Source: an uncultured Bacteroidales bacterium
Lineage (GTDB): Bacteria > Bacteroidota > Bacteroidia > Bacteroidales > Bacteroidaceae
Direction: 5' to 3'
DNA length: 42,351 nt
Assembly: GCA_902775975.1 (NCBI GenBank)
Contig: CACYOC010000026.1
Location: 1-42,351 of the forward strand
The position numbers were made by a program, and so were the translations under genes. Of the stretch, positions 27,070 through 33,723 are shown piece by piece. Below the pieces are notes generated by a model, which saw only the letters and a list, made by a program, of their open reading frames with translations, was not told the origin of the DNA and ran no database searches. Numbering within the stretch: the first letter of the stretch is position 1; each line of letters opens with the position of its first letter.

Positions 27070-27162
27070 GTGAATAGAGAAACCAAGTAGACCCACGATG
27101 TGCGGAACGGTGGCATCTGCGTGATGATGAGCAATTCGACCTTGCCGCTTGGTTTCCTTCAC
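27070..27162 (+). ncRNA. Unclassified structured RNA candidate
   Basis: Starts at the expected distance from the promoter at 27034-27065. The ends close on themselves: GTGAA (27070-27074) with TTCAC (27158-27162), and GAAACCAAG (27079-27087) with CTTGGTTTC (27148-27156), giving 14 bp with one internal loop around a 60-nt interior. I do not recognise the family. Two tiny ORFs overlap it: 8 codons from 27098, then 28 codons from 27124 joined through TGATG, the second hydrophobic. A peptide-coding RNA is therefore an alternative. No T-run terminator follows. Confidence 0.5.
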
Positions 27163-27235
27163 TTATTTGGCATTTCCGTATATCATATTTTATCTCTCTA
27201 TCACTACTAACGATGAATTGTGGAAATGATAGCAT

Positions 27236-27282
27236 TTTTTCATTAACCTCCAAACTTCTTCACAAAAAAACTTCGCCGGGAA
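27236..27282. repeat. Direct repeat flanking the RelE module, distal copy
   Basis: About 46 bp shared with 27937-27982 (contains CATTAACCTCCAAACTTC and CTTCGCCGG), one base longer in the A-run. In this copy the DNA supplies the T-run of the module's terminator, while its promoter half is degraded (TATCATTT instead of TATCTTTG). Confidence 0.85.
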
Positions 27283-27311
27283 GCAACTACGAATGGATGC
27301 GCCTCGGCGAG
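27264..27311 (-). terminator. Terminator of the RelE toxin-antitoxin operon
   Basis: Minus-strand stem from 27305-27311 paired with 27271-27278 (CGCCG/CGGCG core, one bulge), followed by seven T residues. It lies 26 nt after the toxin stop. Confidence 0.6.
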
Positions 27312-27337
27312 AATGGGAATAACAGTCTTGGTCGTTA

Positions 27338-27679
27338 TTATTCTAGTCCGTTCTTTTTCATTAACACTTTTAGTTCTTTGTCTGTTATGCTGGCTTGATC
27401 TGATTTATCATAGATAGTAACAAGCGTTATGTCTGCTCCATCAGATTCAAGAAGTACGGTATGGGTAATGACCCTTGCACCTCCGCTTTTGCCTTTTGCC
27501 TTCGATGCGATAGGAAAGCGAACCTTACGCAGATGCTTCCCCAATGGCTCACCCAAAAGTGGTGATTTGTGAAGCTCATCAAGGAAAGTGCGGTAGTCGT
27601 TCTTCATCGAAGGATAACGCTTGGCAAGTTGCTTCAGCTCGCGAGCAAAGTCTGGTGTAGTATTAATATTACAGTTCAT
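27338..27679 (-). CDS. RelE/ParE-superfamily toxin
   Basis: 113 aa from MNCNINTTPDFARELKQLAK; an in-frame ATG 18 nt upstream would deepen the overlap. The fold is RelE-like: an N-terminal strand and long helix pair (residues 5-45, with KRYPSMKNDYRTFLDEL), the basic segment GKHLRKVRFPIASKAKGKSG (about 54-73), then the central strands ARVITHTVLL and ADITLVTIYDKSDQ, and a C-terminal helix. Members cleave ribosome-bound mRNA or poison gyrase; which applies is unclear. It overlaps the antitoxin gene by 11 nt and has its own promoter and terminator, making a compact module between direct repeats. Confidence 0.85.
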   Translation of the reverse strand: MNCNINTTPDFARELKQLAKRYPSMKNDYRTFLDELHKSPLLGEPLGKHLRKVRFPIASKAKGKSGGARVITHTVLLESDGADITLVTIYDKSDQASITDKELKVLMKKNGLE

Positions 27680-27893
27680 TGAGCAAATCATCTGCATTAA
27701 CGCCCTGTAACTTACCCTCCTTCATCTGACGCAACTGCCCGAAGGCATGGTCAACCTTAGCGAGTGCTTTTTCTTTAGGTGTTGCAGCAGACCGCACCAT
27801 GTTAACCTCGCTATATGTCCAACCCATTTTGGCTATCATTTTCTTGAAGAAACCAACCTCATGATTGGGAATGTTGATTGTAATTGCCGTCAT
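27669..27893 (-). CDS. Antitoxin partner of the RelE-like toxin
   Basis: 74 aa from MTAITINIPNHEVGFFKKMI. The upstream in-frame ATGs overlap the promoter and are excluded. The start resembles ribbon-helix-helix-like Bacteroidales antitoxins (short strand ITINIPN, then a helix with a conserved GW motif in KMGWTYSE), and the C-terminal half is charged and probably wraps the toxin. Such proteins normally repress their own promoter, which lies 30 nt upstream. Its 11-nt overlap with the toxin gene supports coupling. Confidence 0.8.
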   Translation of the reverse strand: MTAITINIPNHEVGFFKKMIAKMGWTYSEVNMVRSAATPKEKALAKVDHAFGQLRQMKEGKLQGVNADDLLNEL

Positions 27894-27923
27894 AACATTA
27901 TAAGTTTTGATAATTTCACTTTG

Positions 27924-27955
27924 CAAAGATACATTATTTTTCATTAACCTCCAAA
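27924..27955 (-). promoter_or_regulatory. Promoter of the RelE toxin-antitoxin operon
   Basis: On the minus strand TTTG (rc of 27952-27955), 20 nt, TATCTTTG (rc of 27924-27931). The -33 box lies inside the proximal direct repeat. Confidence 0.8.
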
Positions 27956-27982
27956 CTTCTTCACAAAAAACTTCGCCGGAAA
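27937..27982. repeat. Direct repeat flanking the RelE module, proximal copy
   Basis: Partner of 27236-27282. It contributes the upstream half of the toxin-antitoxin promoter and joins directly to a gene remnant at 27971-28117. Confidence 0.85.
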
Positions 27983-28117
27983 CATTCAAACTCTCTTACT
28001 CGTCACGTTCTTAATCCGCAGGCTGTTAATCTGGCCTACGATGTGTTGGCTCCGAACATATTTAGGGAGAATGACAAGCTTTTAGGACTCAAAATATATC
28101 CATCTCAGCAGGCATAA
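27971..28117 (+). pseudogene. 3' remnant of an unrecognised gene
   Basis: An open frame on the plus strand reads RHVLNPQAVNLAYDVLAP then NIFRENDKLLGLKIYPSQQA and a TAA at 28115, with ordinary coding character and no start codon. Upstream it runs into the direct repeat. It looks like the last ~45 codons of a gene truncated when the RelE module or its repeat arrived. I do not recognise the protein. Confidence 0.5.
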
Positions 28118-28199
28118 AAAAAGAGTCGCCACGAACCTGACAACTCTTCCGATCGGGGACACCCCAATCCCAATAAATGGAACACGTCCATTGTTCTTG
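28115..28199 (-). ncRNA. Small RNA candidate with own promoter and terminator
   Basis: About 85 nt on the minus strand. In order it forms a compound hairpin, with CCCAA and TTGGG closing over AATGGA-CGTGT-TCCATT, then a short GGGG-TGT-CCCC hairpin. It ends in a terminator stem (AGAGTTGT with GCGACTCT) followed by seven T residues. A consensus promoter ends 5 nt upstream. No ORF fits inside. I cannot match it to a known RNA family. It could also be a terminated leader ahead of the RelE operon, but that operon has its own promoter. Confidence 0.65.
28116..28147 (-). terminator. Rho-independent terminator of the small RNA candidate
   Basis: 8-bp stem between 28140-28147 and 28122-28129 (two G-U pairs), then T7 on the minus strand. 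The T-run overlaps the TAA of the opposing gene remnant. Confidence 0.75.
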
Positions 28200-28203
28200 G
28201 GTG

Positions 28204-28235
28204 CAAAGATACGTATTTATTCTGAAGATTCCAAA
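28204..28235 (-). promoter_or_regulatory. Promoter of the small RNA candidate
   Basis: On the minus strand TTTG (rc of 28232-28235), 20 nt, TATCTTTG (rc of 28204-28211), a full consensus match. Confidence 0.8.
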
Positions 28236-28339
28236 TTTTAGAGAAACTTTTTTATCCTGTTTCCCCTTTTATCTGATAGTTGCCAACATTTGGCTTAACT
28301 ACTTAACTTCCGAATTCTTAACTACTTCAGCAAGCTCAG

Positions 28340-28807
28340 TTACACGATCTTAAAGCGGATGCGGAAGGAGCGCTCGTGCTCGTCCCAATTGGTGCCGAGC
28401 ATTTCGAAACGGCCGATTTGGGCGGTGGAGCGGACATGGCGGCCAATACAAGGACAGACGTCGAAGTCGCCGATGCGTACCAAGCGAATCTCATTACCTA
28501 CATCGGCAGGAAGGCGGTGGGGGTCGATGCCCTCAGGAAGGGTGTCGAGGGTGCAGTAGTCGAAGGTCACGGGAAGGTCTTCCTCGATGAGGCTGAGCAT
28601 CTGGCGCTCTATCTCTTTCTCTTCCTGGCGCGAAGGTTTGCTGTCAAGATGGAAACTCATCTTGCTCTTTTTACGCTCGATGTGTGCGTTGTAGGAACGC
28701 TCGCAGCCAAACATGCGAACCATCACCTGATTGAGCAGATGCTCAGCGGTGTGGGCAGGGGGAAACGAGACTTCTCGTTCTTCCAGGAGTTCGGAATCGT
28801 TTGCCAT
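28340..28807 (-). CDS. AlaX-like tRNA editing domain protein
   Basis: 155 aa from MANDSELLEERE. The ORF extends 156 nt upstream, but that part reads through a 9-nt tandem repeat and the end of the DUF5715 gene. It is a stand-alone editing domain of the threonyl/alanyl-tRNA synthetase second-additional-domain family. The zinc ligands are HTAEH (HxxxH, about residue 20) and CIGRH (CxxxH, about residue 121). AlaX proteins hydrolyse mischarged tRNA(Ala) in trans. The chain is short and lacks the N-terminal barrel of longer AlaX forms. It is last of the rpsP-DUF5715-alaX run on this strand. Confidence 0.85.
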   Translation of the reverse strand: MANDSELLEEREVSFPPAHTAEHLLNQVMVRMFGCERSYNAHIERKKSKMSFHLDSKPSRQEEKEIERQMLSLIEEDLPVTFDYCTLDTLPEGIDPHRLPADVGNEIRLVRIGDFDVCPCIGRHVRSTAQIGRFEMLGTNWDEHERSFRIRFKIV

Positions 28808-28823
28808 GGTCTCTATGTTTTCT

Positions 28824-28850
28824 GAATGATGTGAATGATGTGAATGCTGT
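28824..28850 (-). repeat. Nine-nt tandem repeat just before an ATG
   Basis: Three units (GAATGATGT twice, GAATGCTGT once on the plus strand) lie 16 nt upstream of the alaX-like start codon, between it and the DUF5715 gene. Confidence 0.75.
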
Positions 28851-28863
28851 CTTCTACCCTCGC

Positions 28864-29550
28864 CTAACGGACGGTCATGTGAAAACAGCCTTGCTTGACT
28901 TCGTACTTGATATAGCAACGTCCCAGTTCGCGCTGGTCGCGTAGCACCTCGGAGAGTATCCACTTCAGCGTATCGTCACGCACGGGGCGCTCGACGGGCT
29001 GGTAGCGATTATAGCAGATGTCGAACGTAGTGCCATAAAGATGGCAGGAGTTCTCCGTAGCGTTGGGATTGTGTCGCTGCAAGCGGGAGACGTCTTCCAT
29101 AGAACGCAGCAGACTGGTTACGATGAGCTGCTGCATGGGTACGCCCTTCTGGTAGAGGCTGTCGAAGAACGCCTGACCGATGTCTTGTAGCAGAGCGGCA
29201 GCACGAGGTACAAGGTACGGAATGCTGCTGCTGAGGCGATCGACATGGAAATAGGGACTGACGCCGACATAGACCAGCTCTTGCTTGCGTGCCTCAGCAT
29301 CCTCGCGGTTGCGCACGGGCTTGACGCCCCATTTCTGGGCAGCGACAATCTGCACGCTCTGGCTGTCGGGGAAGGCAACCTTATAGCTGGGCACGCTCCA
29401 GATGCGGTGCTTGGGGGATGAAGAAAAAGACTGCTCGCATTTATCGGTGCAGTCTGTTTCCGGTTCTGACGGTGACAGTAGCGTCACCCGTACGACCAGC
29501 AACAGCAATACCACAACGGTAAATGCGAGCAGGAATCGATTCTTGGTCAT
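28864..29550 (-). CDS. DUF5715-type protein with a peptidase M15-like motif
   Basis: 228 aa with an N-terminal membrane anchor or signal (about residues 7-25, FLLAFTVVVLLLLVVRVTLL). The conserved part runs from YLVPRAAALLQDIGQAF (about 110) through TSLLRSMEDVSRLQRHN (about 142) to ENSCHLYGTTFDICYN (about 166). The spacing SxHxxGxxxD equals the zinc-ligand motif of VanY/M15 (LAS) peptidases, so a periplasmic peptidoglycan peptidase fold is plausible; activity is unproven. The ATG follows the rpsP stop without any gap, so it is translated from the ribosomal-protein transcript. The DUF name is from memory. Confidence 0.65.
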   Translation of the reverse strand: MTKNRFLLAFTVVVLLLLVVRVTLLSPSEPETDCTDKCEQSFSSSPKHRIWSVPSYKVAFPDSQSVQIVAAQKWGVKPVRNREDAEARKQELVYVGVSPYFHVDRLSSSIPYLVPRAAALLQDIGQAFFDSLYQKGVPMQQLIVTSLLRSMEDVSRLQRHNPNATENSCHLYGTTFDICYNRYQPVERPVRDDTLKWILSEVLRDQRELGRCYIKYEVKQGCFHMTVR

Positions 29551-30120
29551 TTACTCTGCAGCTGGAGTTTCAGCCTCAGCAGCGGGAGCTTCAGCAGGAG
29601 CCTCGGCAGCAGCGGCCTCTGCTGCCTTAGCAGCCTCTTCCTCAGCCTTTGCAGCCTCGATGGCAGCCTTCTTCTCAGCAACCTTCTTAGCAATCTCTTC
29701 GTTGATCTTCTTCTCTGCAGCCAGTTCCTTGGCAGCAGCATCCTGCTTAGCCTTAGCCTCAGCCTGGGCAATCTTTGCCAGACCGTTCTGCTTGTCGGCT
29801 TTCCATGCGTCGAACTTCTTCTGAGCAGTAGCCTCGTCGAATGCGCCCTTCTTCACGCCACCCTTCAGGTGCTTCATGAGATAAACGCCCTCGCGGCTCA
29901 GGATGTTACGAACAGTGTCGGTAGGCTGTGCACCACACTCGACCCAATACAGTGCACGCTCGAAATTCAAATCTACTGTGGCAGGATTGGTGTTAGGGTT
30001 GTAAGTACCAATCTTCTCAGTAAATTTACCATCACGTGGTGCTCTTGCGTCAGCGATAACGATGCGATAGAAAGCATAGCTCTTACGACCGCCGCGCTGC
30101 AATCTGATTTTTGTTGCCAT
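29551..30120 (-). CDS. rpsP: 30S ribosomal protein S16
   Basis: The first ~85 residues are canonical S16: [40 protein letters not shown], then [21 protein letters not shown]16 binds 16S rRNA in the 30S body. The remaining ~100 residues are a Lys/Glu/Ala-rich, coiled-coil-like tail ending in repeated AEAPAAEAE, a known lineage extension in Bacteroidetes. A TACCTTTG box (minus strand, near 30188-30195) lies about 65 nt upstream and a 7-nt-period repeat lies just beyond it. Confidence 0.97.
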   Translation of the reverse strand: MATKIRLQRGGRKSYAFYRIVIADARAPRDGKFTEKIGTYNPNTNPATVDLNFERALYWVECGAQPTDTVRNILSREGVYLMKHLKGGVKKGAFDEATAQKKFDAWKADKQNGLAKIAQAEAKAKQDAAAKELAAEKKINEEIAKKVAEKKAAIEAAKAEEEAAKAAEAAAAEAPAEAPAAEAETPAAE

Positions 30121-30202
30121 TTGTAATTGTTTGTTTTTTAATTGTTTAACTTGAATTTCATGCCATTATCTCGTAATAGCGGCTGCAAAGGTACTCATTT
30201 TA

Positions 30203-30235
30203 AATGAGAAATGAGGAATGAGGAATGAGAAATGC
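30203..30235. repeat. Seven-nt-period repeat upstream of rpsP
   Basis: AATGAGAAATGAGGAATGAG-type sequence with AATGAGG units every 7 nt, the noncoding counterpart of the stretch inside rlmD at 1302-1355. Confidence 0.75.
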
Positions 30236-30260
30236 CCTGCTCTTAATGTTATTTAACATC

Positions 30261-30417
30261 TCGCCTCTTCCTCCCCCCCTCCTTCAACAGGGAGGGGCCG
30301 GGGGTGGGTCTTCTCGCCTCTTACCTCCCCCCTCCCTCAACAGGGAGGGGCCGGGGGTGGGTCTTCTCACCTCTTACCTCCCCCCTCCCTCCACAGGGAG
30401 GGTCGGGGTGGGTCTTC
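30261..30417. repeat. Three tandem 53-bp units of the GC-rich hairpin repeat
   Basis: Units start at 30261, 30314 and 30367, exactly 53 bp apart. Each contains the CCCTCCCTCAACAGGGAGGG hairpin, a G-rich tail, and a CTCTTACCTCC-type lead. The last unit touches the stop codon of the DUF4923 gene. Confidence 0.9.
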
Positions 30418-31081
30418 ACTGCTTCTTCATCGTAATACCCGCCTGCATGCCCTTAGCACCTTTCAGCAGCGAAGCAATGGTCTTGAGGTTATTGTTGCTG
30501 GAGTTGGCACCAAACGACTTGAACATATTCAGCAGTTTGGTGGCATCGACGGTTAACATCATCTCGTTGCCGTCTATCTGCGTAGTGATGGAAAGGGTCT
30601 TCACACCACCGATGGTCAGCAGCAGCTTCGAATCCTTCACCTGCCACTTGCCCTTCATGGACTTGCCCTTCAAGGTCTCCACACAGGTGCCGTCCTCATT
30701 GAACGTCATGGTGAACGAGCCGGGAGCAAAGCCGTACTGCGAGAGGTACTGCTGCAACTTCGACTCGGCCTTGTTGGCAGCAATCTTGTAGGCAGCATTG
30801 CTCAGGATGTTGCTGGAAGTCAGCAAGATGGCAGGTTCGGAATAGCTCCATGTACCCACAATGTTATTGGCACTGGCCTGCTTGTCCTTCGAGAAGACGC
30901 TGGTCAGCGTCTGCATCAGACCACCATTCTCCGTCTGTCCACTCGTCTGCGACGATGCCGACGACGAAACGCCACCTAACACCTTGCCTGCCAAATCGCC
31001 CAAGTCTATCTGGGCATGACCACTCGTTGCCACTGTCAGAGCCAAGCTCATCAGGGCCATTCTCAATACATTCTTCTTCAT
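30416..31081 (-). CDS. DUF4923-type secreted protein
   Basis: 221 aa from MKKNVLRMALMSLALTVATS; an ATG 30 nt upstream is less likely because the next one begins a classic signal peptide (cleavage after SGHA, about residue 23). A Ser/Gln-rich segment precedes the conserved domain: NNIVGTWSYSEPAILLTSSN (about 76), KLQQYLSQYGFAPGSFTMTF (about 107), GTCVETLKGKSMKGKWQVKD (about 130), then MLTVDATKLLNMFKSFGAN. The layout is lipocalin-like, with a GTW motif. Function is unknown; the family is common in Bacteroidales. Co-oriented with rpsP but separated by the repeat cluster. Confidence 0.75.
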   Translation of the reverse strand: MKKNVLRMALMSLALTVATSGHAQIDLGDLAGKVLGGVSSSASSQTSGQTENGGLMQTLTSVFSKDKQASANNIVGTWSYSEPAILLTSSNILSNAAYKIAANKAESKLQQYLSQYGFAPGSFTMTFNEDGTCVETLKGKSMKGKWQVKDSKLLLTIGGVKTLSITTQIDGNEMMLTVDATKLLNMFKSFGANSSNNNLKTIASLLKGAKGMQAGITMKKQ

Positions 31082-31194
31082 AATCTTATACCTTATTATA
31101 TATATGTCCATTTAAAACCATGCAAAATTACAACATTTTCCACCAAAAAAGATAAATAATGAGCGAAAAGCAATGGATTATAACATTTTTTGAT

Positions 31195-31202
31195 TACTTT
31201 TG
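31195..31202 (+). promoter_or_regulatory. -7 box before a lone glycosyltransferase
   Basis: TACTTTTG lies 7 nt before the ATG at 31210, giving another near-leaderless start. A -33 match is weak. Confidence 0.5.
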
Positions 31203-31209
31203 CACGAAT

Positions 31210-32079
31210 ATGAAGCAGATTTCCATCCTCATACCCACCTATAACAGCATTTGTGTCGAGTTGGTACGCTCGTTGCAACAGCAGGCGGAGCTGTTAGCCA
31301 TCGACTACGAAATCATCGTTGCCGATGACGGTTCCACTGCGCAAGACTGCCTGCAGGCAAATCGTACCATCCGCCAGTTGTCGCACTGCCAGTTCATGGA
31401 ACGTGAGCAGAATACAGGACGCGCTGCCATCCGCAACTTCCTGGCACAGCAGGCGCAATACGAATGGTTGCTGCTCATCGACTGTGACATGGTGGTATGC
31501 AGGAAGGACTTTCTGATGCGCTATGCTGAAAACGCCCACCGTGCGCAAGTCATCGATGGAGGCGTGGTTATCAACCGCGCGACGCCCGATAATCTCAGAG
31601 CACGCTACGAGAAAGCCGCCGAACCTCTTCATACGGCAGAGCAGCGCCAACGGACACCTTATCAGCACCTACACACCGCCAATCTGCTCATTCGCCGCGA
31701 CGTGCTGCTGCAGCATCCCTTCGACGAGCGCTTCCGCCGCTACGGATATGAGGACGTGCTGTTAGGCCGCCAACTGGAAGAAGCACACGTGGAGGTGTTG
31801 CACATTGACAATCCGCTGAGTTTCGAAGTCTTTGAGAGCAACGAGCGCTTCGTCAGCAAAACCGAAGAAGGACTGCGCACGCTGCACCAGTTTCAGCAGG
31901 AGCTGCGGGGCTACTCCAACCTCCTGACGGTCGCTGAGAAGCTGCGTCCGATAGCTCCACTCGTCCGCCTGTGGCACACCATCAACAAACGATGGGAACG
32001 CCGTCTGCTGACAGGTTCCCATCCTTCGCTAAAAATCTTCAGTCTCTACCGACTGGGGTATTTCATGTCACTTTCCTGA
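31210..32079 (+). CDS. Family 2 glycosyltransferase with C-terminal galactosyltransferase-like region
   Basis: 289 aa from MKQISILIPTYNSICVE; an ATG 51 nt upstream precedes the promoter box and is excluded. GT-A motifs: IIVADDGSTA (about residue 35), EQNTGRAAIRNFLA (about 68) and the metal site LLIDCDMVV (about 90). A second conserved block, ANLLIRRDVLLQHPFDERFR followed by YGYEDVLLGRQL (about 156-190), matches the C-terminal part of chondroitin-synthase-like GT2 enzymes, where the ED pair is the base. It stands alone on the plus strand and meets the leucine operon tail-to-tail with 15 nt between stops. Acceptor unknown. Confidence 0.88.
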   Translation: MKQISILIPTYNSICVELVRSLQQQAELLAIDYEIIVADDGSTAQDCLQANRTIRQLSHCQFMEREQNTGRAAIRNFLAQQAQYEWLLLIDCDMVVCRKDFLMRYAENAHRAQVIDGGVVINRATPDNLRARYEKAAEPLHTAEQRQRTPYQHLHTANLLIRRDVLLQHPFDERFRRYGYEDVLLGRQLEEAHVEVLHIDNPLSFEVFESNERFVSKTEEGLRTLHQFQQELRGYSNLLTVAEKLRPIAPLVRLWHTINKRWERRLLTGSHPSLKIFSLYRLGYFMSLS

Positions 32080-32094
32080 CTTCCACGTCTCCGG

Positions 32095-33723
32095 TCAGAG
32101 ATTCATCTCAACGATGTTCAGCATCTTGAACGTCGCCTTGATGGCTGCATCCGTCTGGTCTGCATCGAGTCCTCGTGTGCGAAGAATGCCATCGCGGTAA
32201 TGCCACGAGATAACGGTCTGCACCAAGGCATCGGTTCGACCACCGGGAGGAATGCTGACCTGGTAGTTGGCAAGTATGGGGAAGGTGCGGTTCAGATACT
32301 TCTTGTAGATGTAGCGCAGGGCTTTCACAAAGGCATCGTACTGACCGTCACCGGTAGCGCCAGCCTCGTACTGCTTGCCGTTAATCTCCACACGGATGTT
32401 GGCTCCGGGCTTCAGTCCGTAAGACGTGTTCACCACATAGCTGATGAGCTTCACTCGGTCGTCGGAAACATCGTGCTTCAGGACATCGCTGACGATGTAA
32501 GGCAGGTCTTCCTGTGTCACGATTTCCTTCTTGTCGCCCAGCTCCGTGATGCGCTGTGTCACCCGTCGTGTCTGCTCGGGCGTCAGTTCCAGTCCCAGCT
32601 CCTTCAGGTTCTTCAGGATGTTCGCCTTGCCGGAATTCTTGCCAAGAGCATATTCACGCTTACGACCAAAACGCTCCGGAATCAGTTCGTTGTAGTACAG
32701 CTTATCCTTCGAATCGCCATCGGCATGTACGCCAGCGACCTGCGTAAAGACGTTCTCACCCACGATGGGCTGGTTGGGAGCGACGGCAATGCCGCTGAAG
32801 CTCTCCACCATCCGCGAGATGTCGTTCAGCTGACTCTCGTTGATATTCGTCTTGGCGTGAAACTGATCCTTCAGAATAACTTGTACCGAGGCTAACGGCG
32901 CATTACCGCAGCGCTCCCCTAACCCATTGACGGTGACGTGCAGACCCTTGGCACCGCTCAACACGGCAGCCAGCGAGTTGCTCACCGCCAAGTCGTAGTC
33001 GTTATGGGCATGGAAGTCGAAGTGCAGGTGCGGATAGCGCTTCATCATCTTGCGGAAATACTCGATGACCTGCAGGGGATTCATCACGCCTAACGTATCG
33101 GGCAGCATGAAGCGACGGATTTTCCATTGAACATTGAACATTGAACATTGAACATTATTTGCATCCGCCTCTTGTTGAGCAGCTGGATGGTCACAGACCA
33201 GCGCATCCATGAGCTGATAGACATACTCGGGCGAATCCTTCATGCCATTCGACCAGTCTTCCAGGTAGAGGTTGACGCTCAGTCCTTTCTCATGTGCATA
33301 AGCTATCTCGCGACGTATGTCGGCAATATGCTCCTCGGGAGTCTTGTGCAGCTGTGCGGTACAATGCTTCAGCGAACCTTTGGCCAGCAAGTTGATAACT
33401 TTTCCGCCACAGTCGGCAATCCAGTCAACGCTCTTGCCACCATCCACGAAACCGAGCACCTCAACGCTCTCCAAACGCCCCATCTTCTGCGCAGCCTTGC
33501 AAATCATGGTAACGGCTTCCTTCTCGCCCTCGCTGACACGTGCCGAAGCGACCTCGATGCGATCGACATTGACAGCCTGCAGGAGTTTGCGTGCCATCAC
33601 GAGTTTCTCGTGAGGCAGGAAACTGACACCGTTCGTCTGCTCCCCGTCACGCAACGTGGAGTCCATGATCTCAACGAAAGGAGGAATGCGTTGGTATGCG
33701 TTTACTTGTTGCGCTGTTCCCAT
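32095..33723 (-). CDS. LeuA/citramalate synthase-family enzyme (second LeuA-type gene)
   Basis: 542 aa. A DRE-TIM metallolyase: MDSTLRDGEQTNGVSF (about residue 20) and the HAHNDYD metal site (about 240), with GLGERCGNAPLASV after it and a C-terminal LeuA dimerisation/regulatory domain (about 390-535) that normally binds the end product. The text RIEVASARVSEGEKEAV is typical of the CimA-like branch, which condenses pyruvate or 2-oxo acids with acetyl-CoA, rather than classical LeuA (a full leuA is at 36322). About 20 residues before RRFMLPDTLG are extra and partly encoded by a 7-nt tandem repeat. It overlaps leuD by 22 nt. No leuB follows. Confidence 0.85.
   Translation of the reverse strand: MGTAQQVNAYQRIPPFVEIMDSTLRDGEQTNGVSFLPHEKLVMARKLLQAVNVDRIEVASARVSEGEKEAVTMICKAAQKMGRLESVEVLGFVDGGKSVDWIADCGGKVINLLAKGSLKHCTAQLHKTPEEHIADIRREIAYAHEKGLSVNLYLEDWSNGMKDSPEYVYQLMDALVCDHPAAQQEADANNVQCSMFNVQWKIRRFMLPDTLGVMNPLQVIEYFRKMMKRYPHLHFDFHAHNDYDLAVSNSLAAVLSGAKGLHVTVNGLGERCGNAPLASVQVILKDQFHAKTNINESQLNDISRMVESFSGIAVAPNQPIVGENVFTQVAGVHADGDSKDKLYYNELIPERFGRKREYALGKNSGKANILKNLKELGLELTPEQTRRVTQRITELGDKKEIVTQEDLPYIVSDVLKHDVSDDRVKLISYVVNTSYGLKPGANIRVEINGKQYEAGATGDGQYDAFVKALRYIYKKYLNRTFPILANYQVSIPPGGRTDALVQTVISWHYRDGILRTRGLDADQTDAAIKATFKMLNIVEMNL
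33126..33156 (-). repeat. Seven-nt tandem repeat ATTGAAC inside the second LeuA-type gene
   Basis: Four perfect ATTGAAC units plus ATT on the plus strand. Translated in frame as NVQCSMFNVQ in the gene. Confidence 0.85.

Noticed and set aside
27044-27253. 69-codon minus-strand frame over the structured RNA candidate
   Set aside because: The translation is Ser/Arg/His-rich and runs against the RNA's own promoter; no homolog-like pattern.
28144-28154. CTCTTCCGATC, identical to the end of a common sequencing adapter
   Set aside because: Only 11 nt match, there is no further adapter sequence, and the bases form one arm of the terminator stem of the small RNA candidate. Coincidence is more likely than contamination.
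22034-28339. Accessory island as a recognisable transposon or integrative element
   Set aside because: No transposase, integrase, tRNA or terminal inverted repeat is visible at its borders, so only an island of unknown mobility can be stated.
30225-30791. 188-codon plus-strand frame over the triple hairpin repeat
   Set aside because: It reads the repeat units and then the antisense of the DUF4923 gene. No promoter and no recognisable domain.
32077-32098. CTGAC/GTCAG inverted repeat between converging stop codons
   Set aside because: Only 5 bp of stem with no T-run on either side; too weak to call a terminator.
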